Positions 8,408-15,935 of a stretch of 58,667 bases of DNA are shown piece after piece. The notes under the pieces are model-generated. The model was not told where the DNA came from. It ran no database searches and saw only the letters and a list, made by a program, of their open reading frames with translations. This DNA is from Hyphomonas oceanitis SCH89 (GTDB taxonomy: Bacteria > Pseudomonadota > Alphaproteobacteria > Caulobacterales > Hyphomonadaceae): the NCBI RefSeq assembly GCF_000685295.1, contig NZ_ARYL01000025.1, forward strand, positions 1-58,667. The letters are read 5' to 3'. Numbering within the stretch: position 1 is the first letter of the stretch; each line of letters starts with the position of its first letter. Both the position numbers and the translations under genes were made by a program.

Positions 8408-9379
8408 GTGACGGGACATGAACTTCTGGTCGGCGATGTCGGTGGCACCAATGTTCGATTCGCGATGGCGCGCCGTGTGGATGGGCGCTTTAAGATCGAA
8501 TCCTTCGAAAAACTCAAAGGCGATGATTTCGGCTCTTTCGATGACGCGCTGGCGAGCTACTTGGATAACACTGGCCTGAAGCCGAGCATGGCGTGTTTCG
8601 CCATGGCAGGACCTGTGAGCAAGGGTGAGGTCGTTCTGACCAATCGCGGCTGGCAGGTCTCAGCCGGCCGGATCAGCCGGGCTTTTGATATCGGCAGCGT
8701 CCATCTCATCAATGATTTCGCTGCAATGGCGCGCGCTGTGCCGGAACACGGTCCCGAAGACTTTGAAACCATCATTGAGGGCACGCCGGTCGATAATGCG
8801 CCAATGCTCGTGGCAGGGCCCGGAACGGGTTTTGGCGTTGCCACTTTGCTGCGCAATCGGACCGGTGGTTGGTACGTGCTGAACGGGGAAGGGGGGCATA
8901 TTGCCTTTTCACCGAGGGATGCGACGGAGATCGAGCTCACACGCGTCCTGCTGAAGCGCTATGGCTATGTGTCGAATGAGCTTGTCGCCTCGGGCAGCGG
9001 ACTTGAAGCCGTGCACGAAGCTTTCTGCGAAATCTATGGTCGCGCGTATGAGGACGTCAGCCCGCAGGAAATGCGCCGGCTGGCTGATGACGGCGATGAA
9101 ATGTTTCTGAAGCTCATCAAGGTGCGCGCCAACACTGTTATGAGTGCAGTCGGTGATCTGGTGCTGGCGAATGGAGCTCTCGGGGGTGTCGTTGTGGCAG
9201 GCGGTGTCAGCGAGCGTATTGCTGACTTCCTCAAGACACCCGAAGCATGCGAAAGGTTTGTTGAGCGCGGTCCGCTCAGCAAATACCTGAGCACATGCCC
9301 CGTTAAGCTGATGCACGACCCGGAAGCGCCCCTGATCGGCGCAGCTGCCTATCATGAACAGGAGACACTAAAGACATGA
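8408..9379 (+). CDS. glk: Glucokinase
   Basis: The 323-residue protein matches the bacterial Glk (ROK-independent, E. coli-type) glucokinase family, which phosphorylates intracellular glucose with ATP. The phosphate-1 loop LLVGDVGGTNVRFA starts at residue 6, and GPGTGFGVATLL (from G137) is the adenosine/phosphate block. NGEGGHIAFSP is a glucose-binding segment and GALGGVVVAGGVSERI lies near the C-terminus. The start is a GTG directly after the edd TGA. Its presence between edd and eda suggests that glucose is delivered unphosphorylated, either by uptake or from the alpha-glucosidase encoded upstream, rather than through a phosphotransferase system. Confidence 0.95.
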   Translation: MTGHELLVGDVGGTNVRFAMARRVDGRFKIESFEKLKGDDFGSFDDALASYLDNTGLKPSMACFAMAGPVSKGEVVLTNRGWQVSAGRISRAFDIGSVHLINDFAAMARAVPEHGPEDFETIIEGTPVDNAPMLVAGPGTGFGVATLLRNRTGGWYVLNGEGGHIAFSPRDATEIELTRVLLKRYGYVSNELVASGSGLEAVHEAFCEIYGRAYEDVSPQEMRRLADDGDEMFLKLIKVRANTVMSAVGDLVLANGALGGVVVAGGVSERIADFLKTPEACERFVERGPLSKYLSTCPVKLMHDPEAPLIGAAAYHEQETLKT

Positions 9380-10011
9380 CCTTCCCGCTGAAGTCACTTG
9401 TCGAGGCTGCGAGCAAAGCGCCTGTTGTGCCCGTTCTGGTTGTTGATCGTATCGAGATGGCTGCACCGCTGGCGCGTGCACTGGTCGATGGCGGCCTGAC
9501 CATTGCTGAAGTGACGCTCAGGACTCCATCGGGGCTGGCCGTGATCGAAGAAATGAAATCTGCTGAGCCGGGTCTCAAGGTCGGCGCGGGCACGGTGTTG
9601 ACGGAAGCCGATGTCGACAACGCCCTCTCGGCCGGATCTGACTTCCTAGTATCACCGGGGATGTCCCCGAAATTGCTGGCGGGACTGGGCAATCGGCGGC
9701 GACTGATGATCCCGGGCGTTGCGACGGCCAGCGAGGCGATGAGCCGACATGAAGACGGGTTTGACCTGCTGAAGCTGTTTCCGGCCACAATCGCAGGCGG
9801 TGTTGGGGCCTTGAAGGCCATTGCCGGCCCGCTGCCCCATCTGCGCTTCATGCCGACGGGGGGAATTACCGAGGCAGATGCTGGAAAATACCTCGCGCTG
9901 CCCAATGTTGTCGCCGTGGGCGGCTCCTGGATCGCCACCGGTGCGGATATTGCTGCTGAGGACTGGAAGGGAATCAGCGCCAAGGCGCGCAAGGCGCTTG
10001 CGGCGATCTGA
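9376..10011 (+). CDS. eda: KDPG aldolase (2-dehydro-3-deoxyphosphogluconate aldolase)
   Basis: The last gene of the operon encodes a 211-residue class I aldolase. It splits 2-keto-3-deoxy-6-phosphogluconate into pyruvate and glyceraldehyde-3-phosphate. The general acid/base Glu is in EVTLRT (E45) and the Schiff-base Lys is in LLKLFPA (K133). FLVSPGM and the phosphate-binding FMPTGGI are also present. The ATG overlaps the glk stop by 4 bases (ATGA). Two small hairpins follow the stop, and the nuo operon starts 245 bases later. Confidence 0.96.
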   Translation: MTFPLKSLVEAASKAPVVPVLVVDRIEMAAPLARALVDGGLTIAEVTLRTPSGLAVIEEMKSAEPGLKVGAGTVLTEADVDNALSAGSDFLVSPGMSPKLLAGLGNRRRLMIPGVATASEAMSRHEDGFDLLKLFPATIAGGVGALKAIAGPLPHLRFMPTGGITEADAGKYLALPNVVAVGGSWIATGADIAAEDWKGISAKARKALAAI

Positions 10012-10025
10012 CGAAAAACATGCGA

Positions 10026-10071
10026 TTCCCGGCTCTCGGGAAGTCGTTCGCGCAATAGGCGCCTGAGCGCC
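10026..10071 (+). terminator. Two small hairpins after eda, possible operon end
   Basis: TTCCCG (10026-10031) pairs with CGGGAA (10037-10042) around a 5-base loop. GGCGC (10058-10062) pairs with GCGCC (10067-10071) around 4 bases. Both lie just downstream of the eda stop. Neither is followed by a run of T, so they are weak intrinsic terminator candidates. They may instead be mRNA-stabilising 3' structures or part of a Rho-dependent end. Confidence 0.3.
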
Positions 10072-10180
10072 GCGCACAATAAATGGTTTCAGGCTCTATG
10101 TCGTGCCTGCGCGTGACGCACCGCCGCAGCTGATGACCCGTGAATTCAGGGCTTTAACAGTATAGAGTCTCCGCTGGAGA

Positions 10181-10186
10181 TATAAT
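10181..10186 (+). promoter_or_regulatory. TATAAT -10 candidate ahead of nuoA
   Basis: A perfect TATAAT lies 71 bases before the nuoA ATG, inside the 245-base eda-nuoA gap. The best -35-like hexamer, TTAACA at 10154-10159, is 21 bases away, too far for a standard promoter. The -10 assignment is therefore tentative. Apart from this and the hairpins near eda, I see nothing else in the gap. Confidence 0.3.
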
Positions 10187-10256
10187 GTGGCTGTCTGTTG
10201 CGCGATGGGCAAAACCGTCCTAATCCGGCGCCAGACAAGGTCAGGAGAAACTGCAC

Positions 10257-10631
10257 ATGACCGAGATTGAACGGCTCGCGCTGGATTATCTTCCGGTGAT
10301 CATATTCCTGGTGATTGGCGCCGCTATTTCGGGGCTTTTTATCGTGGGAACAACGCTTCTGGCGCCCTCGAACCCAGATCCTGAGAAGAACTCGGCCTAT
10401 GAGTGCGGTTTCAGCGCATTCGACGATGCGCGGATGAAATTCGACGTGCGATTCTATCTCGTCGCCATCCTGTTCATCATTTTCGACCTTGAGGTCGCAT
10501 TCCTGTTCCCGTGGGCCATCACGCTTGGGACAATCGGTCTTGTCGGCTTCTGGTCAATGGTCGTTTTCCTCGGCGTGTTGACGATCGGGTTCATCTACGA
10601 ATGGCGCCGTGGCGCGCTGGAGTGGGAATAA
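10257..10631 (+). CDS. nuoA: NADH-quinone oxidoreductase subunit A
   Basis: This 124-residue membrane subunit of complex I has three hydrophobic segments (about residues 10-32, 65-85 and 92-115). It carries the conserved stretch [44 protein letters not shown], whose Cys-containing loop contributes to the quinone site near NuoD. It is the first gene of the fourteen-subunit nuo operon. AGGAGA lies 8 bases ahead of the ATG. Its stop overlaps the nuoB start as TAATG. Confidence 0.97.
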   Translation: MTEIERLALDYLPVIIFLVIGAAISGLFIVGTTLLAPSNPDPEKNSAYECGFSAFDDARMKFDVRFYLVAILFIIFDLEVAFLFPWAITLGTIGLVGFWSMVVFLGVLTIGFIYEWRRGALEWE

Positions 10632-11203
10632 TGGCTGACGACGGTTTCAAGAAATACGCGCTCGGCGCGGCACGTTCGGGCGTCGAGGGCGGCTTTGTTC
10701 CTCGCGCCGACGACCCGTTCTATAACGGCCTTTCGGACGAACTGGCCGACAAAGGCTATTTCACTGCCGCTGCAGACGACCTGATCGCCTGGGCGCGCAC
10801 CGGCTCGTTGATGTGGATGACCTTCGGCCTCGCCTGCTGCGCTGTTGAAATGATGCACGCCGGCAACCCGCGCTACGATCTCGAGCGCTTCGGCATGGCG
10901 CCGCGTGGGTCACCACGCCAGTCCGATGTGATGATCGTCGCCGGCACGCTGACCAACAAGATGGCCCCGGCCCTGCGCAAGGTTTACGATCAGATGCCAG
11001 AGCCGCGCTATGTCATCTCCATGGGCAGCTGCGCCAATGGTGGCGGCTACTATCACTATTCTTATTCCGTTGTTCGCGGCTGTGACCGGATTGTGCCTGT
11101 GGACATCTACGTCCCGGGCTGTCCGCCGACCGCAGAGGCGCTGGTCTATGGCTTCCTGCAATTGCAGAAGAAAATCCGCCGCGAAGGCTCGATCGAGCGC
11201 TAG
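10631..11203 (+). CDS. nuoB: NADH-quinone oxidoreductase subunit B
   Basis: The 190-residue product is the PSST-type subunit that holds the N2 [4Fe-4S] cluster next to the quinone pocket. Cluster ligands are visible as the tandem Cys in [10 protein letters not shown], the Cys in MGSCANGGG and the Cys in [12 protein letters not shown] start at the ATG at 10631 ([17 protein letters not shown]), which overlaps the nuoA stop by one base. The reading frame stays open further upstream inside nuoA, but that part is not homologous to NuoB. nuoC begins 10 bases after the stop. Confidence 0.97.
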   Translation: MADDGFKKYALGAARSGVEGGFVPRADDPFYNGLSDELADKGYFTAAADDLIAWARTGSLMWMTFGLACCAVEMMHAGNPRYDLERFGMAPRGSPRQSDVMIVAGTLTNKMAPALRKVYDQMPEPRYVISMGSCANGGGYYHYSYSVVRGCDRIVPVDIYVPGCPPTAEALVYGFLQLQKKIRREGSIER

Positions 11204-11212
11204 GGGAAAAGC

Positions 11213-11833
11213 ATGAGTATCGAAGCACTGAAAGATCTCGCTGCCCATATCGAGGCAACGCACAGTGATTCTGTGCGGGCGTCCCAGATCGTCGTTGGCG
11301 AGCTGACCTTGCTAGCCGAGCGCGACCATATCATATCCTTGCTGCGTTTCCTGCGCGACGACCAGCAGTGCAACTTCGAGACGCTGATTGACATTTGCGG
11401 TGTAGACTACCCCGAGCGGTCCGACCGTTTTGAGGTCGTCTACCACCTACTGTCGATGCGCATGAACCACCGTATTCGCGTGCGCATCCGCACGGATGAA
11501 GAAACGCCTGTACCAAGCGCGACCGTTCTCTGGCCAGCCGCCAACTGGTTCGAGCGGGAAGCCTTCGACATGTACGGCATCCAGTTTTCTGACCACCCCG
11601 ACCTGCGCCGAATTCTTACGGACTACGGTTTCGAAGGTTATCCGCTGCGCAAGGATTTCCCGCTGACCGGCAATTACGAAGTTCGCTATGACGATCTCGA
11701 AAAGCGGGTTGTCTACGAGCCTGTGAAGCTGACCCAGGAATACCGCAACTTCGATTTCCTCTCGCCGTGGGAAGGCATGACCAGCCAGATCCCGGGCGAT
11801 GAGAAAGCCGTCTCCGAAGAGGCATCCGAATAA
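11213..11833 (+). CDS. nuoC: NADH-quinone oxidoreductase subunit C
   Basis: This 206-residue subunit matches the 30-kDa (NuoC) peripheral-arm subunit of complex I. It reads [28 protein letters not shown], then [44 protein letters not shown], the signature of the family. It supports NuoD and NuoB near the quinone site. NuoC and NuoD are separate genes here, unlike the fused nuoCD of enterobacteria, as is usual in alphaproteobacteria. The stop and the nuoD start share one base (TAATG). Confidence 0.97.
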   Translation: MSIEALKDLAAHIEATHSDSVRASQIVVGELTLLAERDHIISLLRFLRDDQQCNFETLIDICGVDYPERSDRFEVVYHLLSMRMNHRIRVRIRTDEETPVPSATVLWPAANWFEREAFDMYGIQFSDHPDLRRILTDYGFEGYPLRKDFPLTGNYEVRYDDLEKRVVYEPVKLTQEYRNFDFLSPWEGMTSQIPGDEKAVSEEASE

Positions 11834-13038
11834 TGGCTGACACGATCCACACCTCAATCGAAGACGAGCGCAAGTTCACGCTGAACTTCGGTCCGCAACA
11901 CCCGGCCGCTCACGGCGTGCTCCGCATGATCATGGACCTCGATGGCGAGGTCGTGACGCGTATTGACAGCCATATCGGCCTGCTTCACCGCGGCACTGAG
12001 AAGCTACTTGAGTACAAGACCTACTTGCAGGGCATGCCTTACTTTGATCGGCTCGACTATTGCTCACCGATGAACCAGGAACACGCCTGGTGTCTGGCAA
12101 TCGAGAAGCTTCTGGGTGTTGAGGTTCCGCGCCGCGCCAGCCTCATCCGCGTGATGTACTCGGAAATTGGCCGCATCATGTCGCACCTTCTCAACATTGG
12201 CACAGGTGTGATGGACGTTGGTGCGCTGACGCCAATCACATGGTGCTTTGAAGAGCGTGAAAAACTATGCGTCTTCTATGAGCGCGCTTCCGGCAGCCGC
12301 ATGCACGCCGCCTATTTCCGTCCCGGTGGAGTCCATCAGGATCTGCCTCAGGCGCTGATTGATGATATCGCGTCGTGGTGCGAGTTTTTCCCCACAGCGA
12401 TGGATCGTGTGGAGTCCCTCGTCACAGAGAACCGCATCTTCAAGCAGCGCAATGTCGATATCGGTGTTGTCGACATTAAGACCATCATGGAGTGGGGCTT
12501 TTCCGGCGTCATGGTGCGCGGTTCGGGCCTCACCTGGGACCTTCGGCGTTCGCAACCCTATGAGTGCTACGACGAGCTCGACTTCAAGATTCCGGTCGGC
12601 AAGAACGGCGACAACTATGATCGCTATGTTTGCCGCATGGAAGAAATGAAGGAATCGACCAAGATCATCCAGCAGTGCATTGAGCTTCTGGCCAAGGAAG
12701 GTCCCGGACCGGTCCTGCCACGGGACTCCAAGCTCTCACCTCCCCGACGTGGTGAAATGAAGAACTCGATGGAAGCGCTGATCCATCACTTCAAACTCTA
12801 CACCGAAGGTTTCCACGTTCCTGAAGGCGAATGTTACGCTGCTGTCGAAGCGCCAAAGGGTGAATTTGGCGTCTATCTCGTCTCGGACGGCACCAACAAG
12901 CCGTATCGCGCCAAGATTCGTGCACCGGGCTATCCGCACTTGCAGGCGATGGATCACCTTTCGAAGGGGCATATGCTGGCAGACGTCTCGGCCATTCTCG
13001 GTACGCTCGATATCGTGTTCGGGGAGATTGACCGTTGA
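11833..13038 (+). CDS. nuoD: NADH-quinone oxidoreductase subunit D
   Basis: The 401-residue 49-kDa subunit forms the quinone-binding cavity with NuoB. Visible family blocks are [23 protein letters not shown] near the N-terminus, [29 protein letters not shown] and, at the end, [18 protein letters not shown]. The GPQHPAAHG loop carries the His that contacts the quinone headgroup in studied enzymes. The last bases overlap the TTG start of an extra gene not normally part of complex I. Confidence 0.97.
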   Translation: MADTIHTSIEDERKFTLNFGPQHPAAHGVLRMIMDLDGEVVTRIDSHIGLLHRGTEKLLEYKTYLQGMPYFDRLDYCSPMNQEHAWCLAIEKLLGVEVPRRASLIRVMYSEIGRIMSHLLNIGTGVMDVGALTPITWCFEEREKLCVFYERASGSRMHAAYFRPGGVHQDLPQALIDDIASWCEFFPTAMDRVESLVTENRIFKQRNVDIGVVDIKTIMEWGFSGVMVRGSGLTWDLRRSQPYECYDELDFKIPVGKNGDNYDRYVCRMEEMKESTKIIQQCIELLAKEGPGPVLPRDSKLSPPRRGEMKNSMEALIHHFKLYTEGFHVPEGECYAAVEAPKGEFGVYLVSDGTNKPYRAKIRAPGYPHLQAMDHLSKGHMLADVSAILGTLDIVFGEIDR

Positions 13039-13376
13039 GCGCATCAACCGATCTCGTACAGCGCCAACTTGATGCCTACAATGCGCAGGATATTGAGGCC
13101 TTTATGGCGTTCTATACCGAGGACGCTGAACTGGCGGGCTTCAACGGCTCCGTGAACCAGGCAGGGCATGCAGCCATTCGTGCCCGTCACCTTGAGCTGT
13201 TTGCAGAGTTTCCGGAGAACCGCGCCGACGTGGTCAACGAAATCGACCTTGGATCCATCGTCATGGTGCATGAGCGGGTTGCGCGCACACCGGGCGGTGA
13301 CAGTTTTGAAGTCGCGGCCATCTATACACTCCGCGACGGCAAGATCTCCCGCGTCGACTTCGCGCGAGGCGGCTGA
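13035..13376 (+). CDS. SnoaL-like/NTF2-fold small protein inside the nuo operon
   Basis: This 113-residue protein looks like an NTF2/SnoaL-fold (nuclear transport factor 2-like) polypeptide. The N-terminal helix [27 protein letters not shown] is followed by alternating strands ending in [22 protein letters not shown]. The family includes ketosteroid isomerase-like enzymes and many ligand-binding proteins of unknown role. The best start is a TTG at 13035 that overlaps the nuoD stop (TTGA), so it is probably translated by coupling. It is not a complex I subunit by sequence. Its place between nuoD and nuoE ensures co-transcription with the complex; whether it acts on complex I is unknown. Confidence 0.75.
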   Translation: MSASTDLVQRQLDAYNAQDIEAFMAFYTEDAELAGFNGSVNQAGHAAIRARHLELFAEFPENRADVVNEIDLGSIVMVHERVARTPGGDSFEVAAIYTLRDGKISRVDFARGG

Positions 13377-13379
13377 GCC

Positions 13380-13832
13380 ATGGGCGCGTTTCCGGAACAG
13401 CGTGTATCGATCATCACCATCGGGGTCAGCGACCTCGCTGGCATGATCCATTTTTACACGGACGTTCTGGGTTTCGAGGACCGGGGCGTAAAGGGCGAGA
13501 TCGCATTCTGTAATGCTGGCGGAATGGTGCTTGGCCTTTGGGACAGGGCGAAGCTCGCCGATGACGCCGGAATGGCGGCAGGTAGCGGCGAAGGATTCAA
13601 AGGCTTTGCGCTGGCATTCAATGCGCGGTCTGCCGATGAGGTTGACGAGATTTTCGGTAGGCTGGAGCGCGCAGGCGCGCGCATTTCCAAGCCACCGCAC
13701 AAGACATACTGGGGCGGATATTCCGGCTACTTTGCAGACCCTGAAGGGAATGCCTGGGAAGTCGCGCACAATCCGTTCTGGCCAATTGACGAAGCAGGAC
13801 ACGTCACTGTGCCGCTTGCGAAGGAGCAGTAG
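13380..13832 (+). CDS. VOC-family (glyoxalase/bleomycin-resistance-like) protein inside the nuo operon
   Basis: The 150-residue product has the paired beta-alpha-beta-beta-beta layout of the vicinal oxygen chelate family. It starts VSIITIGVSDLAGMIHFYTDVLGFEDRG and ends YFADPEGNAWEVAHNPFW, the usual second-half metal/substrate block with a Glu in WEVA. Such proteins act as glyoxalases, dioxygenases or drug-binding proteins. The substrate cannot be told from sequence. It starts 3 bases after the SnoaL-like gene and nuoE follows its stop directly, so it is embedded in the nuo transcript. Confidence 0.8.
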   Translation: MGAFPEQRVSIITIGVSDLAGMIHFYTDVLGFEDRGVKGEIAFCNAGGMVLGLWDRAKLADDAGMAAGSGEGFKGFALAFNARSADEVDEIFGRLERAGARISKPPHKTYWGGYSGYFADPEGNAWEVAHNPFWPIDEAGHVTVPLAKEQ

Positions 13833-14621
13833 ATGGCATTGCGCCGGTTCGACATCGAGGCAGGCGGCGACAGCTTCGCCTTCAAGCCTGAAACAGAAGA
13901 CAAGATCACCTTCTGGCGTGCCAAGTATCCGGCGGACCGCCAGCGCTCGGCTGTCATCCCGCTGCTTTGGCTGGCCCAGAAAGACAATAACGGATGGTTA
14001 TCCGAGCCGGCGATGCGTGAAGTCGCTGACCGTCTTGAGATGCCGTATATCCGCGTCTACGAAGTCGCGACGTTCTACACGATGTTCCGCATGCAGCCGG
14101 TTGGCAAGTTCCACATTCAGCTTTGCGGCACGACACCTTGCATGCTGCGCGGTTCTGAATCGCTACGCGAAGTGTGCAAGAAGGAAATCGGCCCTGCGAT
14201 GTACGTCACCGACGACAAGCGCCTCTCTTGGGAAGAAGTCGAATGTCTTGGTGCTTGCGTGAACGCTCCCATGGCGCAGATCAATGACGACTATTTCGAA
14301 GACCTGACCGCTGACAGCTTCAGCAAGATTCTTTCCAAGCTCAAGAACGGCGCCGACGTACAGCCGGGCCCGCAGATCGACCGTATCAATAGCGGTCCTG
14401 AGGGCGGTACGACCGTGCTGACTGAACCGCACCTCTTTGATGGCTCGCGCAACGAGGTTTCGGTGCTTCCGAACCTACCGGCTGCTGAACCTGCAGCGGA
14501 TGCCGAGGGCTCCAAGGCGTTGCCGAAAGAGGATGCGCCGACCAATACGAAACGTGAAACACCAGAGGCAAAGCCGGGTACGAAAACGACCCTGCTGCCC
14601 AAGAAGGGTGATGAGGACTAG
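13833..14621 (+). CDS. nuoE: NADH-quinone oxidoreductase subunit E, with long C-terminal extension
   Basis: The first 170 or so residues match the 24-kDa NuoE subunit, which carries the N1a [2Fe-2S] cluster beside the FMN of NuoF. The four ligands sit in LCGTTPC and CLGACVNAPMAQIN. The core family motif YIRVYEVATFYTMF is present. After the conserved EDLTADSFSKIL segment there are about 80 further residues. They are rich in Pro, Glu, Ala and Lys (ending ETPEAKPGTKTTLLPKKGDED) and look disordered. Alphaproteobacterial NuoE proteins often have a tail, but this one is long at 262 residues in total. The nuoF ATG lies 3 bases after the stop. Confidence 0.95.
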   Translation: MALRRFDIEAGGDSFAFKPETEDKITFWRAKYPADRQRSAVIPLLWLAQKDNNGWLSEPAMREVADRLEMPYIRVYEVATFYTMFRMQPVGKFHIQLCGTTPCMLRGSESLREVCKKEIGPAMYVTDDKRLSWEEVECLGACVNAPMAQINDDYFEDLTADSFSKILSKLKNGADVQPGPQIDRINSGPEGGTTVLTEPHLFDGSRNEVSVLPNLPAAEPAADAEGSKALPKEDAPTNTKRETPEAKPGTKTTLLPKKGDED

Positions 14622-14624
14622 GAC

Positions 14625-15929
14625 ATGTTGCTCGACAAGGACCGCATCTTCAGCAATCTCTACGGGCTCCATTCACCGAGCCTGGAAGCCGCCAAAAAGC
14701 GCGGTGCGTGGCACCTCACGCGCGAAATGCTCGCCATGGGGCCAGACTGGATCTGTGATCAGATCAAGGCCAGCGGCCTGCGCGGCCGTGGCGGCGCGGG
14801 CTTCCCGACCGGCCTGAAATGGACCTTCATGCCGAAGGAAGTGCGCGAGCGCCCGCACTACCTCGTCGTGAACGGTGACGAGTCCGAACCGGGTACGTGC
14901 AAGGATCGCGAGATTATGCGGCACGACCCGCATCTTTTCATCGAAGGCTGCATGGTCGCGAGCCGCGCGATGCGCGCGCACAAGTGCTATGTCTACCTGC
15001 GCGGTGAATACATTGCTGAACGCCATGCCATGGAACTCGCGATCAAGGAGGCCTACGAGGCCAAGCTGATCGGCCAGGACAATGACAATGGCTGGGACTT
15101 TGATATCTACGTCCACCACGGCGCCGGCGCCTATATCTGCGGCGAAGAAACCGCGCTGCTCGAAAGCCTTGAAGGCAAGAAGGGCCAGCCGCGCATGAAG
15201 CCACCATTCCCGGCCAATGCCGGGCTCTATGGCTGCCCGACGACCGTGAACAATGTGGAATCCATCGCCGTTGCGCCGACCATCCTGCGCCGCGGCGCCG
15301 AATGGTTCGCAGGCTTTGGTCGTCCGAATAACTCCGGCACGAAACTTTTCTGCATCTCCGGCCACGTGAACAAGCCGTGCAATGTGGAAGAGGAGATGTC
15401 GATTACCTTCCGCGACCTGATCGAAACGCATTGCGGCGGCATTCGTGGCGGATGGGACAATCTGAAGGCGGTCATCCCGGGTGGTTCATCCGTGCCGATG
15501 GTGCCTGCCGAACAGATCATGGACGCCTACATGGACTTTGACACGCTGCGCGACCTGAAATCGGGTCTCGGCACAGCGGCCGTCATCGTGATGGACAAGG
15601 ACACCGACCTGATCAAGGCGATCGCGCGCCTAGCATATTTCTACAAGCACGAATCCTGCGGCCAGTGCACGCCGTGCCGTGAAGGCACCGGCTGGATGTG
15701 GCGCGTCATGGAACGCATGGTCAAAGGCGAAGCCGAGCATGACGAGATCGACACGCTGCTCGACGTAACCAAACAAGTCGAAGGCCACACGATCTGTGCG
15801 CTTGGCGACGCAGCCGCCTGGCCAATCCAGGGCCTGATCCGCCATTTCCGGCCTGAAATTGAAGACCGCATCAACCAGTATCGTCTGCCTCGCGCCATGG
15901 TGCAGGGCGCGGTAATCGCGGCGGAGTAA
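14625..15929 (+). CDS. nuoF: NADH-quinone oxidoreductase subunit F
   Basis: This 434-residue 51-kDa subunit binds NADH, FMN and the N3 [4Fe-4S] cluster at the entry of electrons into complex I. The glycine-rich nucleotide site reads [13 protein letters not shown], and the FMN loop reads [16 protein letters not shown]. The cluster ligands are in [16 protein letters not shown], plus a Cys in the later [12 protein letters not shown]. Length and motif order are typical. It sits between nuoE and nuoG in the standard order. Confidence 0.97.
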   Translation: MLLDKDRIFSNLYGLHSPSLEAAKKRGAWHLTREMLAMGPDWICDQIKASGLRGRGGAGFPTGLKWTFMPKEVRERPHYLVVNGDESEPGTCKDREIMRHDPHLFIEGCMVASRAMRAHKCYVYLRGEYIAERHAMELAIKEAYEAKLIGQDNDNGWDFDIYVHHGAGAYICGEETALLESLEGKKGQPRMKPPFPANAGLYGCPTTVNNVESIAVAPTILRRGAEWFAGFGRPNNSGTKLFCISGHVNKPCNVEEEMSITFRDLIETHCGGIRGGWDNLKAVIPGGSSVPMVPAEQIMDAYMDFDTLRDLKSGLGTAAVIVMDKDTDLIKAIARLAYFYKHESCGQCTPCREGTGWMWRVMERMVKGEAEHDEIDTLLDVTKQVEGHTICALGDAAAWPIQGLIRHFRPEIEDRINQYRLPRAMVQGAVIAAE

Positions 15930-15935
15930 GAAGAC

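Noticed and set aside
10012..10256. A small gene or riboswitch in the eda-nuoA gap
   Set aside because: Only a 12-codon ATG frame and two short hairpins are visible; no conserved riboswitch core is recognisable.
13044..13802. A 252-codon minus-strand frame opposite the two extra genes in nuo
   Set aside because: Considered because the sense genes are unusual here. The sense products show clear NTF2-like and VOC patterns while the antisense product shows none.
13380..13832. Possible complex I accessory subunit identity for the VOC gene
   Set aside because: The sequence shows only generic VOC features. Calling it a subunit from position alone is not supported.
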